The translations under genes were made by a program, and so were the position numbers. A DNA stretch of 64,000 bases from NCBI RefSeq assembly GCF_014204975.1, contig NZ_JACHMM010000001.1:3968001-4032000 (forward strand). The letters are read 5' to 3'. The stretch comes from Jiangella mangrovi (GTDB lineage Bacteria; Actinomycetota; Actinomycetes; Jiangellales; Jiangellaceae). Within the stretch, counting starts at the first letter, position 1, and each line of letters starts with the position of its first letter. Shown in pieces: positions 8,907 through 17,333 of the stretch. Under the pieces are notes generated by a model, which made no database searches, was not told the DNA's origin, and was given only the letters and a program-made list of their open reading frames with translations.

Positions 8907-9820
8907 CCGAGCACGACGAGCTGCTGCGCACGCGGCTGGAACGCCTGGGGTTCGCGGGCGAGCCGCCGATGGCCTCCACCGCGACGGACGACCTGGAGCG
9001 GGGACGGCGGCACCTGCGCCGCCGTCGCATCGCGACCCTGGGCGGCGGCGCGCTGGGCGTGGCCGCGGCCGGGGTGGGCGTGGCGCTGCTGCTGCCCGGC
9101 TTCGGCCCGGCGGCGCAGAGCGACCTGAACGTGGCCGGCAGCGGCGACGGACCGGCCGCCGTCGAGGCGCCCGCCGTGCCCAGCACGACCGCGACCGCCC
9201 CGCCCGAGGCGCCGCCTGTGGACCACGAGCTGGGATTCCCGGTCACCCGGCAGCTGCTGCTGGACACCGCGGTCGAGCACCTCGACCCGGCGCACGAGCA
9301 CCTGGACGCCGAGAGCACCGGACTCACCGGCGGCGGGTTCGAGGACGCCTTCGAGGTGGGCACCAAGCTCGGCTGGACGGTTCCGGGCGAGGACGGGCTG
9401 GGCCTGGTCCAGGTGGCCGTGACCTCGCCCGGCTACGCGACCGCCGACGAGTACGCCCGCGCCCAGTTCGGCGGGAGCTTCGGCTGCTCGGGGCCCGACG
9501 ACGGCTGCGAGGAGCAGCCCGTGCCGGGCACCGACGAGACGGTCCTGGTGGCCGGGCCGAACTCCGAGTCGACCCTGCAGTTCGGCGTGGTGTACGAGCG
9601 TGCCGACGGGTCGATGGTCGGCATCGGCGTGAGCAGCCTCTTCGGCAACAACAGCGTCACGCCGGTGTCCGAGGTGGGCATCACGCTGGAGCAGGCGATC
9701 GCGTTCGTCACCGACCCCGGCCTGCTGGTCGATCCCGCCGAAGCCGCCGAGGACGACCCCTTCGGCACCTGGCCGGAGACCGTCGGCCCGGAGGGCACCT
9801 CGACGACGCCGGTCGACTAG
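8903..9820 (+). CDS. Single-pass membrane protein coupled to sigma factor, probable anti-sigma
   Basis: A 305-residue protein with a short cytoplasmic N-terminus of about 45 residues (MTEHDELLRTRLERLGFAGE to RRHLRRRR), one transmembrane helix at about 47-70 (ALGVAAAGVGVALLLPG), and an extracytoplasmic domain of about 230 residues after a Pro/Ala/Thr-rich linker. The order sigma gene then membrane gene with a 4-base overlap is the usual sigma/anti-sigma layout. No zinc-binding HxxxCxxC anti-sigma motif is visible, so the role is inferred from position. The gene ends 20 bases before a strong hairpin. Confidence 0.78.
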   Translation: MTEHDELLRTRLERLGFAGEPPMASTATDDLERGRRHLRRRRIATLGGGALGVAAAGVGVALLLPGFGPAAQSDLNVAGSGDGPAAVEAPAVPSTTATAPPEAPPVDHELGFPVTRQLLLDTAVEHLDPAHEHLDAESTGLTGGGFEDAFEVGTKLGWTVPGEDGLGLVQVAVTSPGYATADEYARAQFGGSFGCSGPDDGCEEQPVPGTDETVLVAGPNSESTLQFGVVYERADGSMVGIGVSSLFGNNSVTPVSEVGITLEQAIAFVTDPGLLVDPAEAAEDDPFGTWPETVGPEGTSTTPVD

Positions 9821-9840
9821 GCCGCTACTCCCCCACAACG

Positions 9841-9891
9841 ACACGGTGCCGGCTGCCCCACGCTCATGGCGTAGGACAGCCGGCACCGTGT
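9841..9891 (+). terminator. Strong hairpin after the sigma/anti-sigma operon
   Basis: Perfect 15-base arms, ACACGGTGCCGGCTG (9841-9855) and its complement (9877-9891), enclose a 21-base loop. It lies between the stop at 9820 and the convergent small gene ending at 9934. There is no long T run, as is common in this GC range. It could terminate both strands. Confidence 0.75.
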
Positions 9892-9933
9892 GTCTGTAAC
9901 TGCCGGACGACGGATCGCGTCGGGTTCGCGCTC

Positions 9934-10107
9934 CTAGTCGTCCCAGCCCGTACCGAGCGGCGAGCTCATGGCCCAGGCCGGATCACCCATCTGGGTGCCG
10001 CCGCCGATCTGCATGATCTGGTTTCCATCGCGTTCGATCGGCCGCACCAGCCAGCTGTGGTTCTGTGCGTTCCAGGTCAACACGTACTCCGTGTCCCGGC
10101 GCAACAT
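9934..10107 (-). CDS. Small protein of unknown function (57 residues)
   Basis: Begins MLRRDTEYVLTWNAQNHSW and ends in WDD. AGGAGG sits 7 bases before ATG 10107, one of the best ribosome sites in the window, which is the main reason to believe the gene. It is hydrophilic, with three tryptophans in TWNAQNHSWLVRP and PAWAM and a Gly/Met-rich middle. I do not recognise a family. There is no signal peptide and no tailoring enzyme nearby, so nothing supports a peptide-natural-product precursor. Confidence 0.6.
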   Translation of the reverse strand: MLRRDTEYVLTWNAQNHSWLVRPIERDGNQIMQIGGGTQMGDPAWAMSSPLGTGWDD

Positions 10108-10293
10108 CGTGATCCTCCTGCTCCTCGCTGCCCGTCCCAGCAGCGATCGGTCGGTACCTGAGCCCGCCCAAAACTTCGGCCAGATCACCGAATGATCTAC
10201 CGATCATGCCGGGCCCGCAACGCGAACGACTCCCGCCACGCCGCGTTTCGCCTGGTCGGCCCGCGTGTGCGGCCTCTGAAACGCAAATTTCGT

Positions 10294-10325
10294 CCGTTCG
10301 GTCGTGGCATGCCCTGACCGAACGG
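10294..10325. promoter_or_regulatory. 32-base palindrome upstream of the CHRD gene
   Basis: Ten-base arms CCGTTCGGTC (10294-10303) and GACCGAACGG (10316-10325) flank a centre holding the palindrome GGCATGCC; only two base pairs are mismatched across 32 bases. It lies about 113 bases upstream of the CHRD start in a gap of 331 bases (10108-10438) with no gene. It could be an operator for a dimeric regulator or a hairpin. Confidence 0.5.
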
Positions 10326-10438
10326 CCGATGCCAGCACGGCTGGTCCGTACCCATCGGCAGCCCTTCGGCGATCACCTTCGTAGAAAGACGGGACGGCTC
10401 GGCCGGGACGTCCCGCCACCGGACCGAAGGAGAGCATC

Positions 10439-10912
10439 ATGCGCACCTGGCTCGTCCGCTCGACAGCGCTTGCCGTGGCCGCGGGAGCGGCGATCGTCGC
10501 GGGCGCTGTACCCGCCTCGTCCAACGAGGCCGATGTCACCACACTCCATGCCGTGCTGACCGGAGCCGCCGAGCGGCCCGGACCGGGCGACACCGACGGC
10601 CGCGGCGCGTTCGCGGCCATCGTCCGGGGCGACACGCTCTGCTACACACTCGTCGCCGTGCGGATCGAGCCGGCGACGGCCGCCCACATCCACATCGCCC
10701 CGCCGACCGCGCCCGGTCCGATCGTCATCGGCCTCGACACGCCCGACCCCGTCAGTCACGGCTGCATCACCGCGGTCCCCGACGACCAGAACTCGACGTC
10801 GACGCTCACCGAGAGCGAGCTGGCCGCACTCGTGGCCAACCCCGGCGACTACTACGTGAACGTGCACAACGCGTCGTTCCAGCCGGGCGCGATCCGCGGC
10901 CAGCTCCGCTGA
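10439..10912 (+). CDS. Secreted CHRD-domain protein
   Basis: A 157-residue protein with a cleavable signal peptide (LAVAAGAAIVAGAVPASS) and one CHRD domain: LHAVLTGAAERPGPGD at the start, CYTLVAVRIEPATAAHIHIA in the middle, and the closing NVHNASFQPGAIRGQL. CHRD domains occur in chordin and in many bacterial secreted proteins; the bacterial role is not known. ATG 10439 follows GAAGGAGAG. Confidence 0.85.
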   Translation: MRTWLVRSTALAVAAGAAIVAGAVPASSNEADVTTLHAVLTGAAERPGPGDTDGRGAFAAIVRGDTLCYTLVAVRIEPATAAHIHIAPPTAPGPIVIGLDTPDPVSHGCITAVPDDQNSTSTLTESELAALVANPGDYYVNVHNASFQPGAIRGQLR

Positions 10913-10932
10913 CCCCAGCACGACGCATGCCG

Positions 10933-10961
10933 TTGCGGTTATATAGCTAGAGAGCTATACT
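10933..10961 (+). promoter_or_regulatory. arsR-family gene promoter with embedded inverted-repeat operator
   Basis: TTGCGG (10933-10938) and TATACT (10956-10961) are 17 bases apart. A perfect inverted repeat, TATAGCT/AGCTATA with a 4-base spacer (10942-10959), covers the spacer and the start of the -10 box. ArsR-type repressors bind such sites, so self-repression is likely. The -10 ends 6 bases before ATG 10968, implying a leaderless transcript. Confidence 0.7.
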
Positions 10962-10967
10962 CGTGGC

Positions 10968-11282
10968 ATGTCGTCCGAACCGTTCACCGTTCTCGCCGAT
11001 CCGGCCCGGCGGCGCATCCTGGACCTCCTCCGCGAGCGCCCCCGGCTGGTCGGCGAGCTCACCGAGGCCGTCGGGCTCTCCCAGCCCGGCACGTCCAAGC
11101 ATCTGCGGGTGCTGCGCGAGGCCGGGCTGGTCACCGTCCGCCCCGAGGCGCAGTGCCGCTGGTACGAGCTGCGCGCGGAGCCGCTCGCCGAGGTCGACGC
11201 CTGGCTGACGCCGTACCGCTGGATGTGGGCCGACCGCTTCGACGCCCTCGAGCGGCACCTCGACACCATGGACGACGCATGA
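10968..11282 (+). CDS. ArsR-family winged-helix transcriptional regulator
   Basis: A 104-residue regulator with the ArsR/SmtB winged helix: FTVLADPARRRILDLL, then LTEAVGLSQPGTSKHLRVLREAGLV as helix-turn-helix, and a wing at VRPEAQCRWYEL. There are no metal-binding cysteine pairs, so it is probably not a metal sensor but one of the SRPBCC-linked ArsR proteins. Its TGA overlaps the ATG of the SRPBCC reading frame (11279-11282). The operator above covers its own promoter. Confidence 0.88.
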   Translation: MSSEPFTVLADPARRRILDLLRERPRLVGELTEAVGLSQPGTSKHLRVLREAGLVTVRPEAQCRWYELRAEPLAEVDAWLTPYRWMWADRFDALERHLDTMDDA

Positions 11283-11782
11283 CGGCGCCGGGCAGCGTGC
11301 GACGCGTAGGCGGCGGGCGGGTCGAGATCCGGTTCGAACGCCGCCTCGCCCACCCGCCCGCGAAGGTGTGGCGCGCCCTCACCGACCCCGCCGAGCTGCG
11401 CGGCTGGCACTTCCCCGCCGTCGTCGAGCTCGACCTCACGCCCGGCGCGACCGTCTGGTTCCACCCGACCCCGGAGTAGCGCGAGCGCTTCGGCGCCTCC
11501 CCCGACCCCGTCGCCGGCCGCGTCCTCGCCGCCGACCCTCCCCGGCTGCTCGAGTACACCTGGGGCACCGAGACGCTGCGCTGGGAGCTCACGCCCGACG
11601 GCGACGGCTGCCGGCTGGTCTTCGTCAACACCATCGCCGACGACGGCGCGGGCCCGGCCGTCGCGGGCGGCTGGCACGCGGGGCTGGACCTGCTCGACGC
11701 CGCGCTGGCGGGCCGGGCGACCGATCCTGAAGCGGCGTGGCAACGCGCCGCCGACCTGCACCGACTGTACGAGGAGCACCTC
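11279..11782 (+). pseudogene. SRPBCC (AHSA1-like) domain gene interrupted by an in-frame TAG
   Basis: Reading from ATG 11279 gives an AHSA1/START-type domain (FERRLAHPPAKVWRALTDPA, GATVWFHPTPE) that meets TAG at 11477-11479 after 66 residues. The same frame then continues without any other stop (RERFGASPDPVAGRVLAAD, YTWGTETLRWEL, DGCRLVFVNTIAD), completing a normal SRPBCC domain, and runs straight into the next gene. TAG may have arisen from CAG or GAG by one base change, or be a sequencing error. It is listed as a pseudogene because the first piece is too short to fold as this domain. Confidence 0.75.
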
Positions 11783-12559
11783 ATGACCGAGTCCCTGCAC
11801 ACCGACGGCGACCGCACGGTCCTGCGCATGGAGCGCCGGTTCCGGCACCCGCGGTCGCGCGTCTGGGCCGCCATCTCCGAGCCGGGCCACCTGGGACAGT
11901 GGTTCCCCGCCCAGGTCGAGCTGAGCCCCGTCGCCGGCAGCGACGTCAGCTTCGACACGGGCGACGGCCCCAGCGTCGACGGCCGCGTCATCGAGGCCGA
12001 ACCGGGCCGCGTCCTGGCCTTCACCTGGGGCGACGATCACCTGCGGTTCGAGCTGCACGACGACGGCGACGGCTGCCGGCTGGACTTCGCGCACACGTTC
12101 GCCGACCGCTACGGCGCGGCCAGCTTCGCGTCCGGCTGGGTGCAGTGCCTGGTCGCCCTCGACGAGGTGCTCGACGGCGTCCCCGTCACCGCCGCGTCGC
12201 CGTCGGCCGAGCAGCACGACGCCTACGTCGAGCGGTTCGGCCTCGACACCGGCGTGGCCTCGACCGGGGACGACGGCGGCCCGCGGGTCCGGTTCGAGCG
12301 CCAGCTCACCGCCCCGGCCGAGGCCGCCTGGCCGGTCATCGAACGGCTCGCCGGGACGCCGGCCGACGTGCGGGAACGCGACGAGCCCAAGGTGCTCGCC
12401 TACACCACGGCCGGTGGCGACGACGTGCGGTGGGAGCTCGGCGAGGGCACCGGCCACGGCGCCCGCCTGGTCCTCACCGCCTCCGGCGACGACGACGCCT
12501 GGGCCGGCCGCGTGGCCGAGCTGGCCCGCGAGCTCCGCGACCGCCCCCAGCCGAGTTGA
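11783..12559 (+). CDS. SRPBCC domain protein, second of tandem pair
   Basis: A 258-residue protein. Residues 1-160 form an AHSA1-like SRPBCC domain (MERRFRHPRSRVWAAISEPGHLGQWFPAQV, AFTWGDDHLRFEL, GCRLDFAHTFAD). Residues 170-258 look like a second, degenerate copy (RVRFERQLTAPAEAAWPVIERLAG). GAGGAG 6 bases before ATG 11783 allows independent translation, although the upstream frame is open through it. Beside an ArsR gene, such proteins are common in actinobacteria; the ligand is unknown. Its stop codon TGA lies inside the left arm of a dispersed palindrome. Confidence 0.8.
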   Translation: MTESLHTDGDRTVLRMERRFRHPRSRVWAAISEPGHLGQWFPAQVELSPVAGSDVSFDTGDGPSVDGRVIEAEPGRVLAFTWGDDHLRFELHDDGDGCRLDFAHTFADRYGAASFASGWVQCLVALDEVLDGVPVTAASPSAEQHDAYVERFGLDTGVASTGDDGGPRVRFERQLTAPAEAAWPVIERLAGTPADVRERDEPKVLAYTTAGGDDVRWELGEGTGHGARLVLTASGDDDAWAGRVAELARELRDRPQPS

Positions 12560-12615
12560 TCACGGAGAAGGTCGGCTTCCGGAGCGCTCGGGGGCCGACC
12601 TTCTCCATGATCAAC
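12555..12615. repeat. Dispersed palindrome, family A, copy 1
   Basis: Left arm 12555-12576 and right arm 12594-12615 are complementary over 22 bases with one mismatch (GTTGATCACGGAGAAGGTCG on the left). The loop is 17 bases. Two more copies are at 31481-31541 and 59108-59164. It supplies the stop codon of the upstream gene and probably acts as its terminator. Confidence 0.85.
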
Positions 12616-12680
12616 GGGGTGGGCGGAAGCTCATGGGCGGGTGGTGACTTCCGTCATGGGTGCGCCGGCCGCGGTCTTCC

Positions 12681-12686
12681 TAGCGT
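12681..12686 (+). promoter_or_regulatory. -10 box for esterase gene (leaderless)
   Basis: TAGCGT ends 6 bases before ATG 12693. No ribosome site or clear -35 box is visible. Confidence 0.45.
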
Positions 12687-12692
12687 GGCGGC

Positions 12693-13874
12693 ATGCCCTA
12701 CGGATACCTGGTCTCCATCGTCATCCTCGCCTTCGGCACGCTGGCGGCGCTCGCCCCCGTGCCGTATCGCTACCCCGTCGTCGGCAAGCTGGGCTTCGTC
12801 ACCGGCCTGGTGGTCAACGAGCTGCCATTCCTGGCGCTGACCCTCCTCGCCGGGTCGACGGCGCTGGCGTTCGCCGAGGGCGACATCGCGTCGGCGGGCT
12901 CCTGGGCCGTCGTCGGGCTCGCCGCACTGATCCCGGCCGGGCTGGTCGTCGTCGCCCGCCGGTCACTGGGTGCGCCGGGGATCGTCCGAGCCGCGCTCGC
13001 CGAGGCCCTCGGCGCCGGCGCGACCGGCGGCCTCCGCCGGACCCCGTGGGCGTCGATCCTGCTCCGGCCGCTCTGGGTGCACCGCCTCGACGTCCGGCGC
13101 GTCCGCAACCTGGCCTACGGCCCGGCCGGCCGCCGCAACCGGCTCGACGTGTACCGCTCCCGCGCGGCCGGCGGTGCAACCGAAACGGCGCCCGTCATCG
13201 TCTACTTCCACGGCGGTGGCTACTACAGCGGTAGCAAGAACCGCGAGGGCCGGCTCATGCTGTACCGGCTGGCCGCCGGCGGCTTCGTCGGCGTGAGCGC
13301 CAACTACCGGCTGCGGCCGCGCGCGGACTTCGCCGACCACCTCGCCGACGTCGAGCGCGTCCTCGCCTGGGTCCGCACGCACATCGCGGAGCACGGCGGC
13401 GACCCGGACCGGGTGATCGTCGCGGGCAGCTCGGCCGGCGCGCACCTGGCCGCGATCACCGCGCTGACCCCGGCCGACACGTCCACCCCCGACGCCCCGG
13501 TGACCACCCGGCCGCTCGCGGCGGTCTGCCTGTACGGCTACTACGGGTACTACTACGGCACAGGGCCGGCCGACCTGCCGGTGTCGTCGCCGCTCGGCTA
13601 CGCCGCCGACGCCGCGCCGCCGGTGTTCGTGGCCCACGGCGACCGCGACCCGATGGTGCCGGTCGAGGCGGCCCGCGAGTTCGTCGCCCACCTGCGGTCG
13701 GCCTCGCCGAACCCGGTCGTCTACGCCGAGCTCCCGGGCGCCCAGCACGCGTTCGACCTGTTCCGCTCGGTGCGGCACGAGGCCGTGATCGACGGCGTGG
13801 AGGCGTTCGCCGCCGCCGTCGCCCGGCCCACCGCCCGTCAGCCCGAGGTCATCACCTCGTCGCCGCGGGTCTGA
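12693..13874 (+). CDS. Alpha/beta hydrolase (esterase/lipase) with membrane-spanning N-terminus
   Basis: A 393-residue protein. Residues 1-90 hold about three hydrophobic segments, the rest an alpha/beta hydrolase of the hormone-sensitive-lipase group. HGGG at 173-176 is the oxyanion hole, S247 in GSSAG the nucleophile, D318 in HGDRD and H351 in AQHAFD complete the triad. It probably hydrolyses an ester at the membrane. The 3' end overlaps the convergent ABC transporter gene by 37 bases. Confidence 0.87.
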   Translation: MPYGYLVSIVILAFGTLAALAPVPYRYPVVGKLGFVTGLVVNELPFLALTLLAGSTALAFAEGDIASAGSWAVVGLAALIPAGLVVVARRSLGAPGIVRAALAEALGAGATGGLRRTPWASILLRPLWVHRLDVRRVRNLAYGPAGRRNRLDVYRSRAAGGATETAPVIVYFHGGGYYSGSKNREGRLMLYRLAAGGFVGVSANYRLRPRADFADHLADVERVLAWVRTHIAEHGGDPDRVIVAGSSAGAHLAAITALTPADTSTPDAPVTTRPLAAVCLYGYYGYYYGTGPADLPVSSPLGYAADAAPPVFVAHGDRDPMVPVEAAREFVAHLRSASPNPVVYAELPGAQHAFDLFRSVRHEAVIDGVEAFAAAVARPTARQPEVITSSPRV

Positions 13875-15727
13875 TCGAACTGCGTGCGGTGCAGCTCGGC
13901 GTAGCGTCCGCCCGCCGCCAGCAGTTCGCCGTGGGTGCCGCGCTCCACGACGCGGCCGGCCTCGACGACGAGGATCTGGTCGGCGGCGCGGATGGTCGAC
14001 AGCCGGTGCGCGATGACCACCGCCGCGCGGCCCTCGAGCGCCGCGCCGAGCGCCTCTTGCACCGCGGCCTCGGAGGTGGAGTCGAGGTGCGCGGTCGCCT
14101 CGTCGAGGATCACGACGCGCGGCCGGGCCAGCAGCAACCGCGCGATGGTGAGCCGCTGCCGTTCGCCGCCGGAGAGCCGGTAGCCGCGCTCGCCCACGAC
14201 CGTGCCGAGCCCGTCGGGCAGCGACTCGACCAGCGCGTCGAGCCGGGCCCGGCGCAGGACGTCCCAGATGTCGTCGTCGGTGGCCTCGGGCCGGGCGATG
14301 AGCAGGTTCTCGCGCAGCGACTCGTGGAACAGGTGACCGTCCTGAGTGACCATGCCGAGCGTGGACCGCACGGACGCCGTCGTCAGGTCGCGGACGTCGA
14401 CGCCGCCGAGCCGCACCGCCCCGGAGTCGACGTCGTAGAGCCGCGGCAGCAGCTGGGCGATGGTCGACTTGCCGGCACCGGACGAGCCGACCAGCGCGAT
14501 CATCTCGCCCGGCGCGGCGGTGAAGGAGACGCCGTGCAGCACCTCGTCGCCGCCGCGGGTGTCGAGCATTGCGACCTCTTCGAGCGAGGCCAGCGACACC
14601 TTGTCGGCCGCCGGGTAGCTGAAGTGCACGTCGTCGAACTCGACCGACACCGGGCCGTCGGGCACTTCGCGCGCGCCCGGCCGCTCCTGGATCAGCGGCT
14701 TGAGGTCGAGCACCTCGAACACCCGGGCGAAGCTGACCAGCGCGCTCATGACCTCCATGCGCGCGCTGGCCAGCGCCGTCAGCGGCGCGTACAGGCGGGT
14801 CAGCAGCAACGCCATGGACACGACGGCGCCGGCGTCGAGCTGGCCGCGCAGCGCGTAGAAGCCGCCCAGCCCGTAGACGAGGGCCAGCGCCAGCGCGCCG
14901 ACCAGTGTGAGCGCCGTGATGAACAGCCACTGCACCATGGCGGTGCGCAGCCCGATGTCGCGGACCCGGCGGGCCCGGGCGGCGAACTCGGCGGACTCGC
15001 GCTCGGGCCGGCTGAACAGCTTGACCAGCGTGGCGCCGGGCGCGGAGAACCGCTCGGTCATCTGGGTGCCCATGACGGCGTTGTGGTTGGCCGCCTCGCG
15101 TTCGAGCCGGGCCAGCTTGCCGCCCATGCGCCGCGCGGGCAGCACGAACACCGGCAGCAGCACCAGCGCCAGCACCGTGATCTGCCACGAGATGTCGAAC
15201 ATGACCACGAGTGCCAGCACCAGCATGACGACGTTGCTGACGACGCCGGAGAGCAGGTCGCTGAACGCCCGCTGGGCGCCGATGACATCGTTGTTGAGCC
15301 GGCTGACCAGCGCGCCGGTGCGGGTGCGGGTGAAGAACGCGACAGGCATCTTCTGCACGTGGTCGAAGACGGCCTGGCGCAGGTCGAGGATGAGGCCCTC
15401 GCCGATGCTGGCCGAGAGCCAGCGCTGCACCAGCCCCACGCCGGCCTCGGCGACGGCGATGACCGCGATGACCAGCGCCAGCACGATGACCGTGCGCTGG
15501 GCGTCGCCCTCCATGATGGCGTCGACGACCCGCCCGGCGAGCACTGGAGTGGCCACCGCCAGGACCGCGGTCACGACGCTGAGCAGCACGAACGCCACCA
15601 GGTAGCGACGGTGCGGCCGGGCGAACCCGGCGATGCGCCGCAGCGTCGCGCGCGAGAACGGCCGGGTGTCCTGCTGGGCGTGCATGGCGTTGTAGAGGGC
15701 GTTCCAGGCGGTGACTTCCATGCTCAT
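13838..15727 (-). CDS. ABC exporter half-transporter, permease fused to ATPase
   Basis: A 629-residue protein with six transmembrane helices in residues 35-320 and a C-terminal ATPase: Walker A GSSGAGKST at 414-422, signature LSGGERQR at 518-525, Walker B VVILDEA at 538-544. This is the MsbA/LmrA-type exporter layout, working as a dimer; a short insertion (SLASLEEVAMLDTRGGDE) sits just before Walker A. Its ATG overlaps the stop of the upstream MFS gene (ATGA), so two exporters are made together. This suggests export of a toxic or signalling compound; the substrate is unknown. Confidence 0.9.
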   Translation of the reverse strand: MSMEVTAWNALYNAMHAQQDTRPFSRATLRRIAGFARPHRRYLVAFVLLSVVTAVLAVATPVLAGRVVDAIMEGDAQRTVIVLALVIAVIAVAEAGVGLVQRWLSASIGEGLILDLRQAVFDHVQKMPVAFFTRTRTGALVSRLNNDVIGAQRAFSDLLSGVVSNVVMLVLALVVMFDISWQITVLALVLLPVFVLPARRMGGKLARLEREAANHNAVMGTQMTERFSAPGATLVKLFSRPERESAEFAARARRVRDIGLRTAMVQWLFITALTLVGALALALVYGLGGFYALRGQLDAGAVVSMALLLTRLYAPLTALASARMEVMSALVSFARVFEVLDLKPLIQERPGAREVPDGPVSVEFDDVHFSYPAADKVSLASLEEVAMLDTRGGDEVLHGVSFTAAPGEMIALVGSSGAGKSTIAQLLPRLYDVDSGAVRLGGVDVRDLTTASVRSTLGMVTQDGHLFHESLRENLLIARPEATDDDIWDVLRRARLDALVESLPDGLGTVVGERGYRLSGGERQRLTIARLLLARPRVVILDEATAHLDSTSEAAVQEALGAALEGRAAVVIAHRLSTIRAADQILVVEAGRVVERGTHGELLAAGGRYAELHRTQFDQTRGDEVMTSG

Positions 15728-17319
15728 GGCGCGGCGACCTCCACGGCGGACTCGCCAACGGCGGACCCGGCGGGCGCGGGCTCGCCCGCTGGAACCCCGA
15801 CCCGCCGCAGCAACACCGCCGCGAGCAGCGCGCCGGCCAGCACGATGACCGTGGCCACGACGGCGGTGACCTGGAGCCCGTCGGTGAACGCGGCGCGGGC
15901 GGCCGCCAGCAGCGGGGCGCCGTCGGGCAGCGTGGCCGCCACCGCGACCGCACCGGCCAGGGTGTCGCCGGCGGCCTCGGTGGCCTCGGGCCCAAGGGAG
16001 GCGGGCAGGGAATCGCTCATGCCCGAACGGTAGACGGCGGTACCGACAGAGCCGAGGATGGCCAGGCCGAGAGCGCCGCCGAACTCGTTGCTCGTCTCCG
16101 ACGCCGCCGACGCCGCGCCCGCCTTCGACGCCGGCGCGGCACTGATGACGAGGTCGGTGCCGAGCGCAGCCGGCGGGGTGAACCCGGCCGCCATGACGCA
16201 CGTGCCGGCGATCAGCACGCCGAACCCCGACGAGCCGCCGACCTGCGTCATGATGCCGATGCCCACGGCCGACACGAGCAGCCCGCCGGCGATCAGCCAC
16301 CCGGGCCGGACCCGCGACGCGAGCAGGGGGACCAGGATCATCCCGAGCATCATCGCCCCGGTCATCGGCAGCACCCACAGCCCCGCCCGGAACGGCGACA
16401 GCCCGTGGACCAGCTGCAGGTACTGCATGACGAACAGGTTCAGCCCCATCATCGCGAACGTCGCGGTCGTCATGACGCCGAGCGTGGCGCCGAAGGCGCG
16501 GTTGCGGAACAGCTCCATGTCGATGAGCGGGTCGGCCAGCGTCCGCTGCCGCCGTACGAACAGCACGGCGAACGCGACCCCCACGACCAGGGACACCACG
16601 AGCAGCCAGCCGAACCCGTCCTCGGCCAGCTTCTTGACGCCGTAGATCACCGGCAGGACGGCGGCCAGCAGCAGCACCGCGCTGAGTAGGTCGAGCCGGC
16701 CGGCGACGGGGTCGCGGTACTCCGGCAGCAGCACCGGGCCGGCGACCAGCAGCAGCACCATGACCGGCACGCCGACCAGGAACACCGAGCCCCACCAGAA
16801 CGCCTCGAGCAGCGCCCCGCCGACCAGCGGCCCGATGGAGCCGCCGACCATGAAGCTCATCATCCACAGCGAGATCGCCGTGGTCCGCTGCCGGTCGTCG
16901 TGGAACATGTTGCGGATCAGCGAGAGCGTCGACGGCATCAGCGTCGCGCCGGCGATCCCCATGAGCGCCCGGGCTGCGATCAGCATCTCGGCGCTGGTCG
17001 CGTACGCGGACAGCACGGACGCGAGCCCGAACCCGGCCGCGCCGATGAGCAGCAGCTTCCGCCGTCCGATCCGGTCCCCCAGCGACCCCATGGTGATGAG
17101 GAAGCCGGCGATGAGGAACCCGTAGATGTCGGTGATCCAGAGCAACTGCGAGGCGGTCGGGGTCAGGTCGGCGCTCAGGTGCGGCACGGCGAGGTGCAGC
17201 ACGGTCAGGTCCATGATCACGAGCATGGCGGGCAGGCTCAGCACGGCCAGGGCCGTCCACTCCTTCGCCCCGGCACGGGGCGGGGGCTGCGGCGCCAGGG
17301 CGTCTGTGTCGGTCGTCAT
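15724..17319 (-). CDS. DHA2-family MFS drug exporter
   Basis: A 531-residue protein with about 14 transmembrane segments. The N-terminal motif D-L-T-V-L-H-L-A-V-P-H-L and motif A GSLGDRIGRRKLL place it in the EmrB/QacA (DHA2) drug:proton antiporters. It is the first gene of a two-gene unit with the ABC exporter and is headed by an inverted-repeat operator. ATG 17319 keeps the normal N-terminal length; a TTG at 17343 is also in frame but overlaps the operator. Induction by the transported compound is likely. Confidence 0.9.
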   Translation of the reverse strand: MTTDTDALAPQPPPRAGAKEWTALAVLSLPAMLVIMDLTVLHLAVPHLSADLTPTASQLLWITDIYGFLIAGFLITMGSLGDRIGRRKLLLIGAAGFGLASVLSAYATSAEMLIAARALMGIAGATLMPSTLSLIRNMFHDDRQRTTAISLWMMSFMVGGSIGPLVGGALLEAFWWGSVFLVGVPVMVLLLVAGPVLLPEYRDPVAGRLDLLSAVLLLAAVLPVIYGVKKLAEDGFGWLLVVSLVVGVAFAVLFVRRQRTLADPLIDMELFRNRAFGATLGVMTTATFAMMGLNLFVMQYLQLVHGLSPFRAGLWVLPMTGAMMLGMILVPLLASRVRPGWLIAGGLLVSAVGIGIMTQVGGSSGFGVLIAGTCVMAAGFTPPAALGTDLVISAAPASKAGAASAASETSNEFGGALGLAILGSVGTAVYRSGMSDSLPASLGPEATEAAGDTLAGAVAVAATLPDGAPLLAAARAAFTDGLQVTAVVATVIVLAGALLAAVLLRRVGVPAGEPAPAGSAVGESAVEVAAP

Positions 17320-17333
17320 CTCCGCAGTCTCAT

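Noticed and set aside
9934-10107. Small protein as a ribosomal-peptide precursor
   Set aside because: No maturation or transport genes are nearby and there is no leader/core pattern.
11477-11479. TAG as a pyrrolysine codon
   Set aside because: No PylT/PylS genes are in the window and the surrounding protein is an ordinary SRPBCC domain. A mutation or sequencing error is simpler.
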